Both the position numbers and the translations under genes were made by a program. From Sabethes cyaneus (taxonomy: Eukaryota; Arthropoda; Insecta; Diptera; Culicidae), in assembly GCF_943734655.1 (NCBI RefSeq), contig NC_071354.1, positions 137,874,642-137,938,641 of the forward strand: a stretch of 64,000 nucleotides of DNA, read 5' to 3'. The stretch's first letter is position 1. Each line of letters starts with the position of its first letter. Below are positions 33,936 through 45,780 of this stretch, one piece after another. The notes under the pieces were generated by a model. It was not told the DNA's origin and made no database searches. It worked only from the letters and a program-made list of their open reading frames with translations.

Positions 33936-35774
33936 TATACATTTTGTACTATTTTGGTGGCGACATACGAGATATCATACGTAGTTATATACGATCAAAT
34001 TCGAGCGCGACTCCCTGCGTACTGCAATACAATTCTGTGCTGAAAGTCGTATGTGTGTCAGTTATTATCATTATATACAATTGAAAATCAACTTGGGCGG
34101 AGAGATTTTTATGATAATTCTCGTGCATTGATGTACGATTTGGTGCTAGAGGGGAATGCTGCTTTCTCTCACAAAGGAGCGTATTGTTTTACGACGTTTA
34201 CTTGAAATGTAAGCAGTCGCTTCTGCTTAAATTTTCCATTTCGTTCGCTCCTCTCTTCAAGGTATGTCCGATATACTTCCATCTATGCTCCAGAGTCCCT
34301 ATTTCTACTTAGCGCTGGTGACATCGACGATGGAATTCCGGATTGGAGATCTAAGTGTGAAGCCACCAAAACCCGAATGCGGGCAGCGGTTTACAAAGAT
34401 CTGCTGTTTCCGCGTTATTTTCACCGATACGCACTTCTTCTCGCAGACGCACAACGGATTTCATGTTTGACTAGAACATTTGTGTTTCTTTCAGTGAAAG
34501 GAGCGGGTTTGAGCGTAAATCATTCCGAAGACCTACAAAGGCACCATTGGCCTTTCTCAAGTATCAGGTTTATAGTCTTGTTAAACTGCCCCTTCCTCAA
34601 CTAGTTGTACAGCTACTATGAAATGGGAGGGATTGTTAGCGTCGATTTGGTGACATTGACTACGACACCTGCCTTGGAGCTATCAGCTATTCAGAGTATT
34701 ATGAATATGATGATGATAACATATTCAGATAGAAACCTGGAAATTAAATATTCATAGTAGAATTAAATTGGATTAGTTTTCTTTTTATTTAATTTCCAGA
34801 TATTCAGATAGGTTCCATTTGTTAGGGACTTTTCTTGAGCTGCCCTACATACACTACACAGGAAAAACCTCGGTTTCTCAGATATTGTTGAAAAACTTTT
34901 GCATATTTGCGCTGATAATACTGGGATAGTTTTCTACATCTTGTCTGGAATGAAGTCTATCTTCGTGCTTTGCTGGGCTTCATTCGATTGATTGCTGCTT
35001 CAATTTTAGTTACCGACGGTGCTTCGGAGTCTACTTGGGGATGCAACGTACTGTGGGCGTTACTGGTTTTGTTTGCTTGCGATAGTTGAGGCTCAGAACA
35101 GTTGTTCAAAGCATTTAGTCCAACAATTAAGCTAGTTCGTATGATTGCTCAGTAACTGCAAGCTCTGTGCTTGAGCAGTATCTTTGCATTGGTTCATTGG
35201 CGGCGACCCTTACTCCTTCCTTAGCTAGGAAGTTAACCCAGGCGCATTTCCCATATGCAGTAATTACTAACAGGCCTCTCCAGTTCGGTGTATCGTTGAC
35301 GGGCTGCTGATTTAGCCGCTTTGGTTTGTGCCCTGTCACAATATCGCGGGCGATATCACAATAGATCAACTATACTGGTCGCAGTGATGAGTCCACACAT
35401 GGAAAAAAACTAACCTGTATCTCACATGCATTGATTTGTAAAAATGTGACATCTTTATTGACTCTACTAACAGCTGTTGAATTCAATGGTCAATGCAAAG
35501 AAAGTAAGAGAATCAAATTGTCCTCCATTGCTGCCTAGGGGATTGCGAACCCCCATTTGGGAACCGCTGAGTTAGTTAATAACGTGTATTTTTTCGTTGT
35601 TTGTAGTGCATATTTATCACGTCTTTCAAATTATTTTAATAATTATTGGTCGCAACGATGTTGCAACAATATTTAATCAAAACACGAACAAAAAGATGTT
35701 TGCTGAAGTTCTTTACTGGTAATTTGATTTTAGCTGAATGTGGCTATTCTTGACCTTCGAACGTATTCTGGTAT
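33936..35774. other. Gene-free stretch with a dispersed repeat
   Basis: There is no supported gene. The segment 35350-35410 is an inverted copy of about 13640-13700 (shared TGTGGACTCATCACTGCGAC). A minus-strand open frame next to it (35127-35369) is probably part of an old retroelement. Confidence 0.35.
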
Positions 35775-36143
35775 TTAACAATCGGTAACACTTTCAAGAA
35801 AAAAAAAAGCCAAAAAGTGTAATTCAAGCATCCTACATCTCAATTCCTCAACCATAGGTGCAATAAACTCAAGGCATTTTGCGTGCGTTGCACATGTGAC
35901 AGCCAAATTATGCAGCACGTTCCAAAACTGCAGTTGTTTCATACACACTGGCAACTCACTTCGTGATCCTGTATGGCCTTGGAACACGTGCATCGAATTC
36001 TGCTCTAAATTGGCTATAATTCGACCAGTAGGGAAGCGCACTGAACGAGGATCATACGGCGAGGTAAAAACGTGCAAGTCCACACACTCGGATGCGCAAA
36101 CGCAGTAAACAACCTTGGGATCGATTTCCGTCGAACGAACGGA
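35775..36143 (-). pseudogene. Unidentified coding-like stretch
   Basis: A minus-strand frame of about 122 codons begins after a TAG at 36146-36144 and ends at 35775. The peptide is protein-like rather than low-complexity, with segments such as STEIDPKVVYCVCASECVDL, HVFTSPYDPRSVRFPTGRII and WNVLHNLAVTCATHAKCLEF. It lacks a suitable ATG at its beginning. The same frame continues upstream of the TAG with a basic stretch (RTKNRPARPKRPRFSKECEK), so it may be an exon with an acceptor at CATTAG or a retrocopy with one stop. I do not recognise the family. Confidence 0.35.
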
Positions 36144-36334
36144 CTAATGTTTATTATTTTTGAATTGGAATTTTTCACATTCTTTGGAGAATCGTGGCCG
36201 CTTTGGCCGTGCCGGCCTATTTTTTGTGCGATTCTCGTTCGTTGCTCGCAGAAGAAGTTACCCATCAACACTTGGGATGAAGTGGATGAAGTCCGTCCGA
36301 CATTCGCGGCAAAGAGTTGTAATTTTGTTTTCAT

Positions 36335-39120
36335 CTCTTTAGCGAAATCTGTTGTTGTTTTTCTTGCTGTTGATTATTCGTAATGTAACAGCTACCAGGT
36401 TTTTTTCATCAATTCATTCATAAAATAATGAATTTACTTTGAATTTTGCAGTTGAAGGTACTTTTTGCATTGGTTATGCAGATAAGTTTGAAATTTGTGA
36501 CAAAAGAACAAAACAGTGTTAGGCGTTTTGTACACCGTTAGACCCAGCATGTTAAACAATCAACATTCAGGTTGAATTTAATTGGGTTTTGTCAATGGAA
36601 ACACACTAATGATGGTTTCTTTATCATTTTTTAGTTCTGGCTAAAATTCAATCTGAGCACTAGCGATATTATTTGAGATGTTCCACTAAAATCAGGTTTA
36701 TTTTTTTTCAACACGGCACCTTTCTACGCGGTTCTTCATAGTCAATAAATTTACTACCATATCTTGCTGTTGTTCCCTTTCTTCCATCTATTGGACCTTA
36801 CGGATAAAAATCATAGCACTTTGGATAGATGCGAAGAAAACCAGTTTCAAATATTCTTTTTCTATTTCGGTGGATTTGTAAACCTTAGAATGTGGACAAT
36901 CGCAAACTAGTTTTCGTGGTGACAGAAGGCTCGGCTGATGGATCTATGTACCATTCAGAGTAGGGAAATGTCTAAAAGAACTTATGTTATTCAGCGTATG
37001 CAGAAGAAGCGGTGCCTTCCTCTCTATTCCAATATAGTGAGCAGCTCTGGCCGTAATTGTGCTGACAAGACAAATTGTAACAAAGCTTCTATGGCAGAGT
37101 TTTTCCTACTGTTCGTTTGGCTTTCATCTTTTAGATGTGAGATAAACGTAATACAAGATGGTGATGGGTGACAAGCGGTGCTGATTGTATTAATGATCCA
37201 AATAAATATCAGAACGAGTAAACGTGAAAGGATTGTTACTGTTTAAGAATAGGATATTGTTTCTAAAGTGTGGTGCAAGAAAATACACATATGTGCGGCA
37301 CTCGATGAATGCCAATTGAGCACGAATCCGCTGTAAGGAAACATTTCTACAACAGACTGGAAATTGTATTCCGAGTTACGTGAGATTCTAGTGGTGTCCC
37401 AAACCTAAAACAAAGCTACGAATAAACTATTTTTGACTCGAGTTTTTCTTATTTAAAAATATGTGAATATCGAAGGATGTAAAATTTGGTCTACTATGCA
37501 ATTCATGCATTGATGCAATTAATTTATTAGAAAACCAGGTGCCGATTCAGTTACATACTAATTACAGATTAAACGATGACGTTAGTTAGCAATCTATTCG
37601 CATTTGAATTACTCGTACCGAACTTTTGCATATTTTTCATCCAGTCTAGAAATTTATTTGAAACGCAACCCATTTGGTCAGCAGAAAACCAGTTTCCGTT
37701 GCATTTTCGTTCGGGTTATCTCGTAGTGACATCCTCCGTAACCATAAGATATTACGACTTTACACAGTCAGGCGCCGCACAGTCATCGGGTGTTACTGCC
37801 GCCGTATAAACATCGATCGGGAGACGGCTTTCATGGCAAGTGGATATCGAATGTCCTTCGGTTGGTTAGTGGCACACATTATTGCAGTAGCTGCCGGCTG
37901 TATTGTGGCACTACAACCCATAGTATAGTGGCAACCGGCGCAAGGAGAGCCATGTACAGTAGTAGGATAAAACCAGAAACCGCAACATTACAGGGATTGT
38001 AGCGTATGGTGTCGTCCCCTCTGCAATGCAACCGCTGGCTGTGGTAGGCAGCAGTAGCGGTAAAAGCCAAATTCGAAGCTGGTGATTGAATTAAATGGAT
38101 ATAAATGAAATAAAAATAATAATCATTGTTAGATTGCATTGTTCGGCAAAGTTGAATCAATTGAACGCGTTTTTTATTGCAGCTTTGTGTTTTTTTGGAA
38201 TCTAGCCCGGGGCATTGCAGGGATGTTATCGAGAACCTAACGGAGCCCTGGTGAATCGATTTGGAATGAATGCAAGTACTATGCACTTACCTTATTAGGC
38301 TAGTCTAACAGTCTAGATTACGTGGAGCAATAGCACACGAACAATATCGATTTCGTATTTTTTCCTCAGCCCTTAGATTGGTAATGGGCAAAGTTGTACA
38401 GAAAATCGGCAGTGGATAAAACAAGAACGTGTTAAATGAAGTCTTACTGTAAAATTAGTTACGGCAGGGAACGCAGACGGAGATGGAAGATATGATTCGA
38501 AGATTTTTGATAACTTACTTGAACTGTAGCAAATTCACTAAAAGCAGAAATTAAGAGTAAAAAAATGTTTAATATATGTTGAAATAAGAAAGAAAACCAT
38601 CTTTTTGTTGCTGTTTTTGTTGCGTAAATCGTTAGAAATGCTGTACAGTGCATCTTTTTGGTAGTCTTTTACTGATTTTCGACGCTACCGCATGCGGGTA
38701 GACTGATTGATGTGGTTGAGTCTCGGTCTAACCGATGATGATGATGCCCGAACGAATAACTGCCGCAAGATATAACGATAGTAAAAAGCATTGAAACGAT
38801 CATCACTGCACCGGTCCAAGGACGAGACTTTTCACAAGAGGAGACGAAAAAGCTTAAAATGCCGTTTAGTCAAATATTTTCGCTCCAGGACAAAATCGTC
38901 TGGCAAGTAGAGCTGGAGTAAAGTTTCACTTTCGGATTTTTTGCAGCTTTTTACAGCTTGTTTTAAAGTTTGAAAATAGGAGATATTTGTGTTCGTGCAG
39001 TTGTTTTGTACTGCTTTGTGGGTTACCAACAAATTTACTTTCATTTATTCTCAATCTTTAAGAAATGACGGATATAATTTATTGCATTTATTTATTAGTA
39101 TACGTAAAAAATTATATGTA
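36335..39120. other. Mostly gene-free stretch
   Basis: There is no supported gene other than a possible micro-ORF at 37833-37928. The segment 37660-38060 is GC-richer than its surroundings. Confidence 0.35.
37833..37928 (+). CDS. Possible 31-residue membrane micropeptide ORF
   Basis: ATG at 37833 opens a 31-codon frame with a hydrophobic stretch FGWLVAHIIAVAAGCIVALQ long enough for one membrane span. The open frame reaches further upstream without a better ATG. Small transmembrane peptides exist in insects, but this one matches none I know, and chance is quite possible. Confidence 0.15.
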   Translation: MASGYRMSFGWLVAHIIAVAAGCIVALQPIV

Positions 39121-39129
39121 AATTGTACA

Positions 39130-40060
39130 TGCACATGCACATTTATTCAGTTTTAGTTTTGAGATGTTTTGAGATGTTGGATCACCCCTTCAAGAACGAT
39201 GTTGAACAGCATGCAGGATACGTCGTCACCTTTTCTCAACCCTCGCCGCGTCTCGGAGGGACTCGAGAGTGTTCCCGAGATGCACACGAAACACATAACT
39301 CGATCCAACATAGCTCTAATCAGTCACGTCAGTTTATCCGGAAAACCGTTTTCTTGCTTTATCTGCCACAGCTGGTCTCGATCGACTGTATCGTATGCTG
39401 CTTTGAAATCTATAAAAATATAATGCGTGGGCACGTTGTACTCCAGACATTTCTGCAAGAACAGTTGGATGGTAAAAACTTGGTCCGTAGTTGTGCGAGT
39501 CCCCATGACCTAGTAATTCCCAACGAAACTCTGTGCTCTCGGTGACAGCCGAGTTACAGAATCTGGGAGAGTAACTCTTGGGCTGCGTTTACCAGCGTTA
39601 TGCCGCGATAATTGCGGTAGTCGAGCCGATCACCTTTTTTGTAGATAGGAAAACCACTCCTTCCATCTGTTCCTCCAGTAGCTTCTCAAATCTTGGGAAT
39701 AACCTGGTGTTTCCCCGTTGACAGTATTTCTCTGCCATGTTTATATAGCTCTGCCCGTAGGTGGTTCTTACCAGCGGCATTTTTGGTCGTCAGCAACCCG
39801 ATTTCTCGTTTGAAGTCTTGGAGATCAGGTGCTGGGACATTACTATCTTCTATAGGCACTCCCATGTTAACTTCCGTTTCGTCTTCTTCTGTAACTTTGC
39901 AATCGAGGTGTTCATCGAAGAACTGCTTCCACCTTTCGACCATCTCGCGCTTGTTTGTGATTAGATTGTCTCCTTCGTCCCTACATATGTCAGGTTTCGG
40001 GTTTACATTCTTGTAAAACTGACGCGTGTCGTAAGCCCGGAAATAGTGGTTCTAATTCCT
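39130..40060 (-). pseudogene. Non-LTR retrotransposon RT relic
   Basis: The minus strand from 40060 downward gives FRAYDTRQFYKNVNPKPD, EMVERWKQFFDEHLDCKV, DFKREIGLLTTKNAAGKNHL, a frame change, then TTTDQVFTIQLFLQKC, HYIFIDFKAAYDTVDRDQLW with the first catalytic Asp, NGFPDKLT and ETRRGLRKGDDVSCMLFNIV. It stops before the FADD block. Stops and frameshifts make it dead. The RT type is the same as at 23-25 kb. Confidence 0.85.
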
Positions 40061-40299
40061 CGCGATCTCTGTCCTCTTTTTGGCGTTTTTTACTTCTCAG
40101 GATTGTGTCAACAGGTTCTTTGCTTGTCGCTATTTCTTCAAGTTGTATCTAGAGGCAATGCTCAGATAATTTTTCCAAGTAACTTTTCTTCTTTCTACCG
40201 CTTGTTAGCATTTCCCATCAAACCAATCATTTTGCATACTCCGGGGCTCTTCACCTAGTGCATGTTGAGTAGCAAGCAGGAAAGATCATCTCCTTGTTG

Positions 40300-40570
40300 A
40301 AGTCATCTTCGTTCAAAATTCTGCATAACTCATGTCAGTTTACACTATCATATGCGGCTTTGAAATCAATAAACAGGTGGGAACTCGAAATTCGCTGCAT
40401 TTTTGGAGGATCTAGCGCAGGGTGAACAGTTGGCCTATTGTAGAAAAACCCTGCTTGAAACCGGCCTGATAACTTTCCATAAGCCTACTGGCTATTGGCT
40501 ATAGTCGTTGGAAGTTGACTTGGGGATGCACTTTGTTAGCGACATTCAGGATAGTGATCGCTCGGTTATT
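40300..40570 (-). pseudogene. Further RT fragment of the same type
   Basis: The minus strand gives NNRAITILNVANKVH, MESYQAGFKQGFSTIGQLFT and a degraded FRVPTCLLISKPHM. It lies upstream, in transcription order, of the linker of the 39130-40060 copy, so it belongs to a separate insertion. Confidence 0.7.
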
Positions 40571-40806
40571 GTACTATTTACATCACACGGACAAACCAAA
40601 ATTCTATTTTATTCTGAATGTTTGAATCACCGTTTAGTATGTTTAGATTTGGGAAAAGTTTTTTCGGTGAGGGAATGAAAAAAAAAATCAGGTTTTCTGC
40701 ATTATACGTTCACAATATAGTAGGCTTATATTTCACTCAGGCATTTTCGGATGAAAGGAAACACTTCTTAAGCCTTCGAGTGTTTCATACAAATTAGTAT
40801 TCTCTT

Positions 40807-40808
<2 letters not shown>

Positions 40809-40889
<81 letters not shown>
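40809..40889. repeat. (GA)n microsatellite, about 40 units
   Basis: An uninterrupted GA run of 81 bases. The minus-strand Leu-Ser repeat frame across it is an artefact. Confidence 0.97.
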
Positions 40890-40891
<2 letters not shown>

Positions 40892-40899
40892 ACCAGCTG

Positions 40900-42080
40900 A
40901 CGAAATTGGATTTGCTGCATCTGCTTCTGTTTGTATCGCTCCACATTCTGATGGGTGGTTCAACGTAACATTAACACCTTGCGACATGGCCGGCCTTCCG
41001 TTGTCTTCCAACTTTCGGCAGGTGTACGATGGGAATCTGTCCAAGAAATACCTGCAGTTCGTAATTCATACGCTTTCGACACTCTTCACTTTTTGTCTGT
41101 ACTCTGCCAAAAATAGTCAGCAACACATTTCGTTCAAGCTAATACTTGCCTCGGAAAGGTGCAGCAACACAGAAGCTGTCAAAACTCCGACTCTTGGTCT
41201 GGGAGTCGTGGAGTGGGCACAGAAGGCCTCTTTTGTTTCCGAGTCCCAGGGCGTTGTGCTAATGTAGGACATTTCGGCTGTATAGATTGACCTATATACA
41301 AAACGTAGCTTTTTGGTTAGTTTATTCGACGTGAACGGAGGGGGTTGGTTGCCGTCGGGGGAGGATTAGCCGGTTATCCGGTGAATGCGCGATGCAAGTT
41401 CGTGTTCGGCGTTGCCAGATTTTATGACGGTCTGATGACGTCTAGTGGGGGAGAAAGTGAGCCACTCGACGTTTCGTCGAGGTTCGGTGAGGTTATGTTT
41501 AAAGCAGGAGACTGTTTAACACTTACCGTGATCCCGTTTCCACAAGATCGATATCTACGGTGTTGAATACCAGGGAGTACCTGTTGCGGTCTGTTGCGGA
41601 TGAGTCACCAACCCGCTGTTTCTATCGACCAGATGGTCGACGACGCTGGTCAATCACCGAGCCGCTGGTTTGTGATGAGGACGAGATTAGCGGTCTTGGT
41701 GACGTCTGCCGCGGTCTCGTTTTAACGGACTGGTTGTCCGCTGTGCTCATTGAACCCTGGAAAGGAAATAGTCCGCTCAAAAACGTTCAGTGATGACGAC
41801 TCGTCAAAGAAACTAGAAGAACAAAAGCTCGTTTTAACGTGGCTAAGCGAAAAAGGTTCGTTCGCTTCGATATCTCGTACAACACTCACTCCTGCTCATT
41901 AGTTCGCAAACTCGAGATCGGCTCTCGGGGAAAACTCTCGACACAACCGACTTCCTGGCTCAATTAGAAAGTTCAGTGGAATTGTCCAGAGCTGCGCAAT
42001 CTGCATGTCGAAATGCGGAACGTCAACCGTATTCAAAACCTCATGCAATCCATTTTTAAGCTATCTGTACATAGTTAGGA
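40900..42080. other. No supported gene; GC-richer island
   Basis: The segment 41340-41960 is GC-richer than its flanks and open in several frames, including a Ser/Arg/Thr-rich minus-strand reading (QSVKTRPRQTSPRPLISSSS) that might be a decayed retroelement gag. No domain is recognisable. Confidence 0.3.
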
Positions 42081-42510
42081 CTTACATTTTCACACAATAA
42101 TTAAAGTTACCGACGAGCGGTAACAAAATACGGCAAGTGCATCTAAGTCTTCCGTAAGCAAAGTTGCAGTCTGTCTGTAAAACAATGCTTGTCTGATTAG
42201 CGCTTTGTACATCGTCAGCTTTGAGCGGCGGCGTATGTCCCGTGATGTAACGAAGCGAAGGGAAAAGCATCCAGCTTAAATGCGTCGTTGAATCTCGTTA
42301 CTCATATTATTGTCGGTGGTGATCCCTAATATAGGAACTCATCAAATACTTCTAGTTCATCGTCGTCAATTGTCACTGTCCGTGAGAGGCAAACGTTGTT
42401 TTGTATGGAGCCTCTTCCTACCATATATTTGGTTTTCGACGTTTTGATTTGTAACTCAAACCTCCTTGCGTCCGTTTTTAGTTTGGCGTAGGTTCCCAAG
42501 TAACACACAA
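42080..42510 (-). pseudogene. Non-LTR RT C-terminal fragment
   Basis: The minus strand from 42510 gives RRFELQIKTSKTKYMVGRGS, VTIDDDELEVFDEFLY and a degraded remainder. This is the region just after the RT catalytic core. It is probably the continuation of the copy at 43000-43480, separated by unrelated DNA at about 42510-42850. Confidence 0.75.
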
Positions 42511-42999
42511 AACAAGCTAAAAAATAATATTCGTGGAAAGTAGTCGCTTAAGAGTACTATAAACGTACTTTGAAAACATATGTCGTTATTATTAAGGTTT
42601 TGAGATGTTTTGGGATAACATGAATTTATTTGACAGCTCATATCAAATGTATAATGTTTGTTTTGTCAACATGTCAACACGAAGTTTTTATTATGTCTCC
42701 ATTATTAAATTTAAACTACTGGAAGAACAAATTGTAGCTTATGCTATAATAACGTTTTAAATTGGTATGAAATAACCTGATACATACTTCTTTCAATTCT
42801 TGTTTCATTAGACTTCAATTTTTTGCGCTTTTCAGGTAATAGAGAAGTTCTGATATATGTAATATTATACTGTTCTATAACAAGCTGTGTTGCTTGGGTT
42901 GTCTCCGACGTCTCAAGGTTTCTAGTAATGATATCGTGGTCGCTGCTAAGTCTAGTAGTGCTTTGCTTAAGATTGATGCTCTCGTGTCGGTGCCCGCTG

Positions 43000-43480
43000 G
43001 CGATGTTTGATAACGTACAGGATAGCTTATCCTCTGGCCGCATCCTTTTGCGCGATATCAAGCAACTCGGCAGTGCCCCTCAAACTCGCACGTAGAACAT
43101 CTCTCGCTCCAAGGTAGGTTTGATAAGCCGCGTCAGTTTATTAAAAAAATCGTTCTCGTGCATTATCTGCGATAGCTGTTTGTGATTGATTGTATCGTAT
43201 GCTGCTCTGAAATCCACGAAAATATGATGCGTGGGCACGTTGGGTTTCCGACATTTCTGAAGGATTTATCGGTGAGTAAAAATTTAATCCGTAGTAGTAT
43301 GAGCCACCATAAAATCCGCCTAATAGCGCCCTACGGATTCTCTTGCTATTAGGGATAGACGACGTAACAAGTTATCTGGAAGAACACTTTGGAGATGGCG
43401 TAGTTGTGACAAACTACACCTTCCATCCATTTCATCTTCCGCCTTCTTCACTACTTGTAAAGATTTTCGTATCGTTGGCA
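43000..43480 (-). pseudogene. Non-LTR RT core fragment
   Basis: The minus strand gives RESVGRY-ADFMVAHTTTD-IFTHR, HHIFVDFRAAYDTINHKQLS with the first catalytic Asp, HENDFFNKLTRLIKPTLERD, then a degraded block. Orientation and order agree with 42080-42510 as parts of one insertion. Confidence 0.78.
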
Positions 43481-43587
43481 TAGTCTAACATTTGTAGTTT
43501 TATGATATTGAACTAAATATTATTTACATACAGAATAAAAAGAAACTGTCCCTGAAGGGGCCTTGTGGGACATCTTAACTTGAAGCT

Positions 43588-43696
43588 TACTAATGGGTTA
43601 TATTTTATCGTCTGAAAGTTTGAAAAGGATCGGTCAATTAGGTAATTTTCTACAGCGTTTCTTCGGTGGTGCAAATTGATGTGGGTCATCCTTTAT
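43588..43696 (+). repeat. Right-end fragment of the 346-1228 Tc1/mariner family
   Basis: TTACTAATGGGTTATATTTT and TGTCTGAAAG-TTTAAAA-like sequence, ending GCAAATTGATGTGGG before a degraded CATCC, match 1140-1230 of the first element in order and orientation. The transposase part is absent. Confidence 0.75.
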
Positions 43697-43699
43697 TTG

Positions 43700-45780
43700 A
43701 GAATAAATCTTGAAAGATTGGATGTCAACTTTAATAAGTAAATCATTAATAAAAATAAGTAAACAAATTAACTAAATCAGTGTGTTCAGAAACAAATTGG
43801 GAAGCTCTAGAAACTGCAATAATATATTAAAAATGAATACAAACATTTAGGCCAAATTAATAATAAACTCTTGATTCTAGTATGTTCGCATCTGTTGCTC
43901 ATGGTGAAATCTTATTATATCAAAAAGTAAATGTCCAGCCGCATCTGTGCATAGAACCTCGCTTATGGGAAGACTGCTGACACAAATAAATATACAAAAA
44001 AAATCAATCAAAATCAATTTTGCTATACATATCGCAGAAGACGGCCATAAAAGTAACTGTACACCGTGACTCCAAAGTACATCAACTGCATTTCGTATTC
44101 AAACAATATATCCTACATGAGTTGAGTACAATATCTTTTCATCAAAAAAACGCGCGACGTCCGTTTGCTACCTCTTCTTGCTGTTTTCACTTATTCTCCG
44201 TGCACGTTTCTGATTGGTCTTATGCCTTATAACCACTTGCTGCTTCTGCTGCTAAGCATTCGCGACCCGACCAGCAGCCATCAGCCTCAGCAAATGTAAA
44301 GGTAGTCGAAAAATAGCAGTAGCAGAAAAGAAAAAAAAGTACACATTTCACACAGGTCTGCTGTTGCTTGCATTTCTCGATTCCTACCGTATTCAGCACT
44401 CGTCATCGATATTGTACTACAAAACGAGCCATCTTCTTGTATATTTGTTAGCTTAAATCGCTATCCCCAGCCCAGTACGCAGAGCACAGAGTTGACGTGC
44501 AATCTCAACAGTGTTGCCGAAGATGATAAATTTAGCTAAATACTACTCGAAATTACAAAGGTGCGTTTAATAAAACGTAAATCACATGAGTTGTTCTGCC
44601 TAAATATTTTAATCGCAGCCATATTTTTACTCGGACTATTGTCTCCTCTGCCAACACTGTCGCCGCGGTTCGCGAGGCAGCCTACATATCGGTATGACTT
44701 CTGCCAGTAAAGTAGTATCGTGTCGTAGGTATCCATTCCTTGGCACTTAGAAGTCGCGCAGTGAAAAGAGTATTTCTCCGAAAATAATACCGAAAGCCGA
44801 TAATAGCCAGGGTAATAACGCGAATTTGCATTATAAACTCCACCATTTACACACAGAACACATCACGTACATATGCGCGAGCGATGGATTTTCAATGTTA
44901 CGGTTAAATATATTATGTAGATTTTATGCATAAATATCGATGGTTCGAGTGCGGTGCCAGTGTGGCAAGCGTGGTGGAGGCAAATCGCTTGAAAGAGGAA
45001 AATAAAAGTTTGAAAAGGACCCCAAAACTACGCCCTTGCTTGTTGGTTAGGAGCCGATCCCATACGCATACGCAGTTCCTCGATGGACTAAGACGTTTGG
45101 GGAGGGGGAAGTGGGAAGAGGCAATCATTGGTTCGCATGTAATACATACCGATATGATGCGGTAACGCGCGCAGCGGTTTCTTGCATACGCGGGTGGCAT
45201 CGTGCCACCCGGCCGGGCCATCATCACCGACCCGTACCGGAGTGAGCCACAAAACAGTCCTAGCTCGCACGGATGTCGTTTCGGATTCCGGTAGCGTAGG
45301 AGTGCTTCGTCGCTTGGCTGCCAGCTGTATCACACGTAGTCGCCGTTGGCTGCTAATATGTAGGAATTTACCGGTAGCAATGGTTGCGCGGTAGAGGTCA
45401 TACGTTGCGCTTGGAACGAGATCCACGGTATTGATCCTAAGCTGTTTTATCGATTACGTAAAATGAACTGGGTGTATTAATCGCAAGTCGAGTTCTTTGC
45501 TGACATTGGCCGTGATGAACGTTTTTTTCTGTTTTAAGGTTTGAAATTAAATTATTCAGATTTCAACGGGTTTATATATTCACGCTTTCAACATATGTCG
45601 GTCTTAAGGCAAACAAATCAGTAAGCTTAGTTTTGGTGCTAAATGATTGTTTATGAGTTACCGCAAAATGCGGTTTCATTGACCCTTTTTCACGGTCTGA
45701 TGTAATATTTATATTTTAGTAAACATCAGTTTCAAAGTATATTATATTCTTATACATAAATATAAATTTATAAATGAAAT
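43700..45780. other. No supported gene; GC-rich island at 45050-45430
   Basis: The island includes a perfect GGGTGGCA-TCG-TGCCACCC hairpin (45191-45209) and is open on both strands without recognisable protein. It could be a regulatory CpG-rich element. The remainder is AT-rich. Confidence 0.35.

Noticed and set aside
40733..41044. ORF with a long Leu-Ser repeat
   Set aside because: Translation of the (GA)n microsatellite.
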